From assembly GCA_009823395.1 (NCBI GenBank), contig CM020507.1:11832001-11896000 (forward strand): a DNA stretch of 64,000 bases, given 5' to 3'. A model generated the notes under the pieces. The model did not search any database and was not told where the DNA came from. It saw only the letters and a program-made list of their open reading frames with translations. Position 1 is the stretch's first letter, and every line of letters begins with the position of its first letter. The translations under genes were made by a program, and so were the position numbers. Source of the stretch: Thamnaconus septentrionalis. Lineage: Eukaryota; Chordata; Actinopteri; Tetraodontiformes; Monacanthidae. This document shows positions 58,953 through 64,000 of the stretch, in pieces.

Positions 58953-61863
58953 TCACGTCCAGGCAGATCGAGGTCTGCCGCCAGTCTGGAAGGCATGAAG
59001 CTTGTGTTAATCAGAGGGCATGCTGGGGCGTGCAATTCAAACACCATCACTGGCTTCCTGCTGCACTGAACCTTCGTCTCACCTTCTCCTGGCAGCTGTT
59101 TGTGGACACCCTCTGCATTTCCAGCCTCAGCTCTTCCTCCTCCTCCTCCTCCTCTTCATCCTCCTGGATCCGGTGAGCCTCCCTGTCCTCCTCCTCCTCC
59201 TCGTGCTCCATCTGTTCTTGGCTCTGCTCAACCTGCAGTCAACATGTACGCCACAGTGTTGTTCCTGGCTGCTGTAGCTGCGAAAAGGGGACGAGGTTCC
59301 TCTATGCTGCGCTAAACCTGAGTGCTCACCTCCTGCATCCGTGAAGCAACGCGCTGCTCCTCTTGCTCCCTCTGGTGGCGCCTGGCCTCCCTCTGCAGCT
59401 CCAGGCGGTGGATCAGCTCCTCCCGTTCCGTCAGTGACTCCACCTGAGCCTCGCGGTTCTTCTGCATCTTCAGCTTCAGCTGCTTCCGCCTCTCCCTGAG
59501 CACCTGAACGGGAGAGAGAGGCAGTTTGGTGACACTTTCAGAATCCCACTGGGTTGCACTTTGACCCCTGATGCACTCACCTCGTGCATTAGCTGCTCTC
59601 TGGCTTTGGCCTCTTTGTCCCACTGTGCCTCTCGTTTCTCCCACACCCGCTGGGCCTCCTCTCTAGAAGTGGATCAGGTTGAGGGGGTTTGTCGTTGAGG
59701 AAGAATCCACGTCTTTGTGCGACCGAATCTCGGCGCTCACCTGTGTAGCGTGTCAAACTCGGCCTCCCTCTTCCGCTCCAGCTGAAGCTGCTCTTCAATC
59801 ACGCGCTTCATCCAAGCGGCGTCTGCGACGACCCTCTCCCTTCGCTCGGAATCTGTCCTCCTGCCGTCCTGCCCCTCTGACAGCAACCTTGCCAGGATCT
59901 TACGGTCAAACTCCTGGTGAATGCAAAGGGCTTTAGATGGGTGTTTGAGACGGGCAGGTTTGACTGCGTGATAAACATAATGAAGTGAACTCGGACTCAC
60001 CAGCTCCTGTTGCACTTGCTGCGCTCTGCGCTTCAGCTGAGCCCGATAGTGCCGCTGCAGAAAATGCCTGAGGGTGCGCAGGACTACAGTAGTGAATCCT
60101 CGTGCGTCTCCAGAGTTAAACATCATCCTAATTGCAATCTGTCAAAGAAAACCTTCTTTTACCCAATTTCAGAGTCTTTTCGCTTCTGCTCCACCGCTCT
60201 CCTTTGATCCGTGAGCTTCTCCAGCTCCTGCTGCTTCAACTGCAGAGCCTCCTGCTCCTTTTTCAGATGAGCTGACTGACAAGAGAGGAAAGAATGAATA
60301 CTTAGACAAACAATTCTGTTTTTACACAAGAAACTCTGCTCTGTATTCAGCCACACCTCCTCTTCCCTCAGCTTCAGCTCTTCCATCCGTTTGCGAAGTT
60401 CTTCCTCTCTCGCTTGCTCCTCTTCCTCCTTTCTCTCCTCTGCCATCTTCATCCTGTCAGGAGCCTCCCCTTGTGTCCTCTTGCACTCCTTGTCCAGGGG
60501 TTTCTCCTTCTGGTCGGTCTCTTCTTCCTGTAAGTTTGTTGTGAAAGCAAACAAGAACTTATCAGCCACCAAAGCTGCATTCTGGATAAAAAGGATTAAA
60601 GCAGGAGATTTAAGACTTTATACTGTGCTGACACATCTCGTGCACTGTTTTATTAAATATCAATGACGTATAGTTGGTAGATTACAACACTTTTTTTTCC
60701 TTTCCCCAATTTAAAGGTTTTAAAGGGTTTTAAAGTTAAAGATCTCACCTGTGAACGACCATCAAAGCAACAGCATAAACAAGAAGCCAGGCGGTTGTGA
60801 TTAATGTCTCACCTTCTTATTCTGGGATATCTCCTCCCGCCACTGGCTGATCACCCGATCTTTATGTAATGCTGACTCGCCCTGTGGACAGAATAAAACA
60901 GTGAGTAGTGACACAGTAGCAGAGACGCTGATAAACTTGACCTGCAGCAGGAAATAAAACCCCTAACATTTTATTCTCAAACAGGACTCAGGTTAACAAC
61001 AGAAGTCACAGAATATCAGCTTCACAAGCCCTCTAAGGTTCCAGATCGAGTGTTTGTCTGGGGAAGGAAAAGAGTGTCGGTTGATGCACTGGATGCAGAA
61101 ACAGAGCCGAGAATGAGCTAACGGCAGCTCAACAGCACGGTGTCACTTCTGTTTAGACCTGCTCACCTTTGGCACCTCTGAGTTGTTTTCCCCCCAACAA
61201 TCGTTCAGCAGCCCTCCAACGTGCTGTGGATAAATGAGGAGGAAAAATAAATGTTATGCCCTGAGGGCAATGCAGCGTTTTAGCAGGGCGGAGAAATGCC
61301 AAACCTTCTTCCTTTGGTCCTCTCTTGCAGAACGGATCGCCTCTTTTTCCTGCAGCCGCTGCCCTTCTAACGCTCTCCTGTCAGCCATCAATTCCTTCAG
61401 CTCTGCGTCGTGACGCTGTTCCTCCTCTTGAAAGATGGCCCTTAGCCGACTCCTGCGCTGCTCTAATCTGGCCGTCTTCTCTTCCTCCTGGCTCTTTCTC
61501 TGATAAGCCGACATACTGAAAACAAACACAGAACAAAGGATTTGATTGTGTTTATGCGGCATCTGTATTGACATTGAAATTGTGAGCACGCAACACACCG
61601 ACCAAAAAAACTACTACGCATTCCAAGACATTTTTTCATCAAAATTCCACTGATGATAACTGGTGATTTTACCTCTTTTGGTAGGACTGAGTGGAGCTCC
61701 ACACCACCTGTCTCTCAGTGCGGACGTTCATCTCTTTCCAGTTCCGAGCATGCAGCTCCCACTGCTCTCGGTCACGGGCCGCCTGCTCTCGATGTCTGAC
61801 CATGTGTGCAGCCAGCACCCGGGACCGGCTGGGCGGACGACCCTGGAGGCTTGGCAGGGCCAT
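58953..61863 (-). CDS. tchp: Trichoplein keratin filament-binding protein
   Basis: Trichoplein binds keratin 8/18 filaments and desmosomes. At the mother centriole it activates Aurora A and restrains primary cilium assembly. Coding exons in transcript order: 61863-61673, 61515-61305, 61223-61167, 60881-60813, 60527-60357, 60275-60163, 60067-60001, 59913-59741, 59662-59581, 59503-59330, 59232-59083, 58985-58953. All phases join, giving 496 residues (human 498). Nearly the whole chain is charged coiled coil. Clear anchors to the human protein are YRAQLKRRAQQVQQEL, VVADAAWMKRVIEEQLQLER, WEKREAQW and the C-terminal GGRPRSAW. Exon 11 encodes a run of nine Glu, as in the acidic stretch of the human protein. 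The start matches human MALP; an upstream in-frame ATG probably lies in an intron, because an acceptor (ccccag) precedes the chosen ATG. Confidence 0.92.
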
Positions 61864-63238
61864 GGAGCTGGAGCTGGGGCATGGATCAGCATTCATTTTA
61901 TGTAATTGGAGAAAACAGAGCAGCTCTGAAATGTTCCTTATACTACATGTTTTAGTGCCTGCATGAAATGAAAAGAGGAGATAGCTTTATCCAACAGCCA
62001 GCTGATATCTTGTTTTACACTAAATGTATTTCGGCTCTTTGCCTGGCTGTGCCAAAAACCTCTTCCATTGCCTTTTATTGTTTTTCAGACACTTCTGGAA
62101 TGGATTTTCCTTACCTGAGGGAACCCTGATACATTCATTGCTTTAATGAGAGAGATGATAGAGGTGTGCCTCGTCTTTAGGATGAAAATTACAGTGGTTC
62201 GCGTGGTTTGTCATCAAACCACACACATCCAAGATCCCAGTGATAAGATCCACATTATGTGATTTTCTGTTTCGAGCTAACGCCATGGTTATTTTAGATT
62301 AAAAATAGATAAATCAATACACACGGTCTGCTAAAATTAACGTATTTAAAACCGGCACAGACAAGGAAAGGCTACCTTTGTTTCTACACTTAAACTGGAA
62401 CAAAGGGAAACAAAAACATTGCACTGTCCAAAAAGCGGCAGAATCTAAAGTTACGAATTTAATCTCGGGATGATGTAGCTGAAAAAATATACTCACATTA
62501 TTCCTCAGTGGTAAATTTAATTTTTAATACCGTGATTTTCAAATTTTCACAAATTCAGTCAAAAGATTCTTACTACTAGAAAACGGCCGTCACTGCAAGA
62601 TGCGCCGAGAACTTCCTAGTTACCACCCACGCTACGGTAAGTCGCGAGGGTCAACACAAGAATAAAAGCGAAGCACCCTTCGTGGATTCAGGTGATAATG
62701 TGTGTTTAAGTGTCCTTATATATATATAAATGAAAGTTTCGGGGTTTCAGGTTTCACAAGTAGTGAAACATTGTATTTTTCTACTTTGTTTTAAACCACT
62801 TTCTTTAGACGATTCACAAGGCTGGATGTTTAAAAGTTTGAGTTCCCCCCAACCCCACAAACTTCTTTATTTCCTGCGAAGAAGTAAAGCAGAGAACAAA
62901 AGTCTCAGGTGAACAACTTTTTCTGGTCTGCTTTTTTGAGGTGGTGGTGGTGGTGGTGGTAGTAGTATTGCAGACCATATATCCCAGCTAGTGCTAATGA
63001 CCTGGATCTCTCAGTGTCTGGTCCACCACATGAGCCACTGGCCTGATATTCCACCACTCTCTTGGTTCATCTTAGGTGACGTCTTTGTTTGTGTGTGCGC
63101 GCGTGCGTGATTGCGTGCGTGCGTTTGTACTCTCAGAGTTAGGTAGCACATTGCACTGCTCCTCCAGAGTCCCTGCACCCTGACCGGAGGGTTGACAGTT
63201 CTTTCGTGTCCTCACAGCGGTAGGATTGTGTCGGGAGC
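61864..63238. promoter_or_regulatory. Divergent region between tchp and gltp with a likely tchp non-coding first exon
   Basis: On the minus strand a splice donor (AATAAT|gtgagt) occurs at 62497/62496, and an acceptor lies just before the tchp ATG. A non-coding tchp exon running from about 62600 down to 62497 is therefore likely. CpG-containing sequence at 62575-62690 (acggccgtcac, gcgccgag, cacgctacg) fits a shared divergent promoter. A GGT/GTG repeat lies at 62938-62963. An acceptor-like cctcacag ends at 63217, just before gltp, so gltp may also have an upstream non-coding exon. Confidence 0.5.
62938..62963. repeat. (GGT)n trinucleotide repeat
   Basis: Seven or more GGT units followed by AGT variants, upstream of gltp. 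Confidence 0.85.
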
Positions 63239-63341
63239 ATGACTCTACTGATGGAGCACCAGTTCAAACAGCTGCCAGCTGACCGGCAGGTGGAAACAAG
63301 ACCTTTTCTGGAGGCTGTGTCACACCTTCCAACGTTCTTTG
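63239..63341 (+). CDS. gltp: Glycolipid transfer protein, first coding exon (gene continues past right edge)
   Basis: GLTP is a cytosolic carrier that moves glucosylceramide and other glycosphingolipids between membranes. Only the first coding exon is present, 34 codons plus one base, ending at a consensus donor (TTTG|gtaagt). The peptide begins MTLLMEHQFKQLPADRQVE and continues TRPFLEAVSHLPTFF. It closely matches human GLTP, which begins MALLAEHLLKPLPADKQIE and carries FLEAVSHLPPFF in the same place. The lipid-headgroup residues lie in later exons outside the window. The gene is head-to-head with tchp, as in mammals. Confidence 0.88.
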
Positions 63342-64000
63342 GTAAGTGTGGTTTCCACTGTGTGACACTTTAGCCACCTCTCACATATGAAGTCATGTGG
63401 AAAAATGAACTGTTAAAGCTTGTGATGTTTAACTTTTTGAAGGCTTATTGCGAGCAGTCTGAAAGCACAGAAGTAAACTATGATTTGATCACACAAATAA
63501 CACTGCAGCATCAGCAGACAGATGACAGATGCCACCAATTTCACAGTCAGAACTTGTGTATTTGTTTTATGAATAAACACAAATCGGAATGTAAAGAAAA
63601 TTTGTTATATTAAAACAAACATTTTTTTTATTATTATTTTTGTCCAAATAGTAAACTTTTTGAGGATCATATTTCTCTCAATCAGGCTGTCCACTATCCT
63701 TTTCCATGCATAATTTAACCTACTGGCCTGGATTTTAAATTGTGAAAATTGATTAGCCCAGTATTAAGTTCCTAATGCCCATTCATTGGTGCCATGGTGC
63801 ACCAGGGCATCTTTGTTTGACTTCATTCTGTATTAATATGCCAGCTGTGGTCTATTCAACATGATACATGACACCCTTAAGAGGAATCACTTCTTCAGCT
63901 ATTGTTTTTCCTGACCTAGAAATTTCTTGTCCAACTTTCCGACAAGCTATTAAAGTCCTGCTCTTGTTAATTGCACATTCAAACAGGTGTTAGAAATGAA
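63342..64000 (+). other. Start of gltp intron 1
   Basis: This runs from the donor after the first gltp exon to the window edge. It is AT-rich. The open frame at 63395-63613 resembles no known protein and does not continue the gltp reading. I see nothing else. Confidence 0.6.

Overview
This window is vertebrate nuclear DNA, almost certainly from a teleost fish and probably a percomorph. The genes have many exons and GT-AG introns of about 70 bp to several kb. The proteins align closely with vertebrate SGSM1, SLC6A4, ANKRD13A, GIT2, TCHP and GLTP. The non-coding DNA carries fish-type hAT and Tc1/mariner miniature transposons, a tRNA-like SINE and many microsatellites. I see no prokaryotic or viral gene set.

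Layout: (1) 14-22104, minus strand: sgsm1, a RUN/TBC-domain Rab/Rap regulator. The start codon and 20 coding exon segments are inside; the 3' exons lie off the left edge. (2) 25602-31306, plus: a serotonin transporter, best called slc6a4b, in 13 coding exons. (3) 34863-35159, plus: a two-exon gene for a 69-residue single-pass membrane protein, placed by synteny as the C12orf76 homologue. (4) 37626-42850, minus: ankrd13a, 15 coding exons. (5) 44949-56917, plus: git2, 20 coding exons. (6) 58953-61863, minus: tchp, 12 coding exons. (7) 63239 onward, plus: first coding exon of gltp, which runs off the right edge.

From my knowledge of the human map, the block C12orf76-ANKRD13A-GIT2-TCHP-GLTP reproduces human 12q24.11 in order and relative orientation. 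A serotonin transporter beside ankrd13a/git2 is notable: the human SLC6A4 gene lies in the paralogous region with ANKRD13B and GIT1 (17q11.2). This copy may therefore be an old whole-genome-duplication paralogue missing from mammals. Divergent pairs are sgsm1/slc6a4b, ankrd13a/git2 and tchp/gltp; git2 and tchp converge, with candidate poly(A) signals about 110 bp apart.

Functionally this is a conserved neighbourhood, not one pathway: small-GTPase control (sgsm1, git2), serotonin uptake (slc6a4b), ubiquitin-dependent receptor trafficking (ankrd13a), centrosome/keratin biology (tchp) and glycolipid transfer (gltp). The main points for follow-up are an apparent 1-base frameshift in a conserved sgsm1 exon, two GC-AG introns, three very short stop-free introns, altered substrate-site residues in the transporter, a minisatellite inside ankrd13a coding sequence, and several transposons whose target duplications can be read directly. 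I found no convincing wholly new biological system. All exon coordinates come from reading splice sites and protein similarity by eye, without transcripts.
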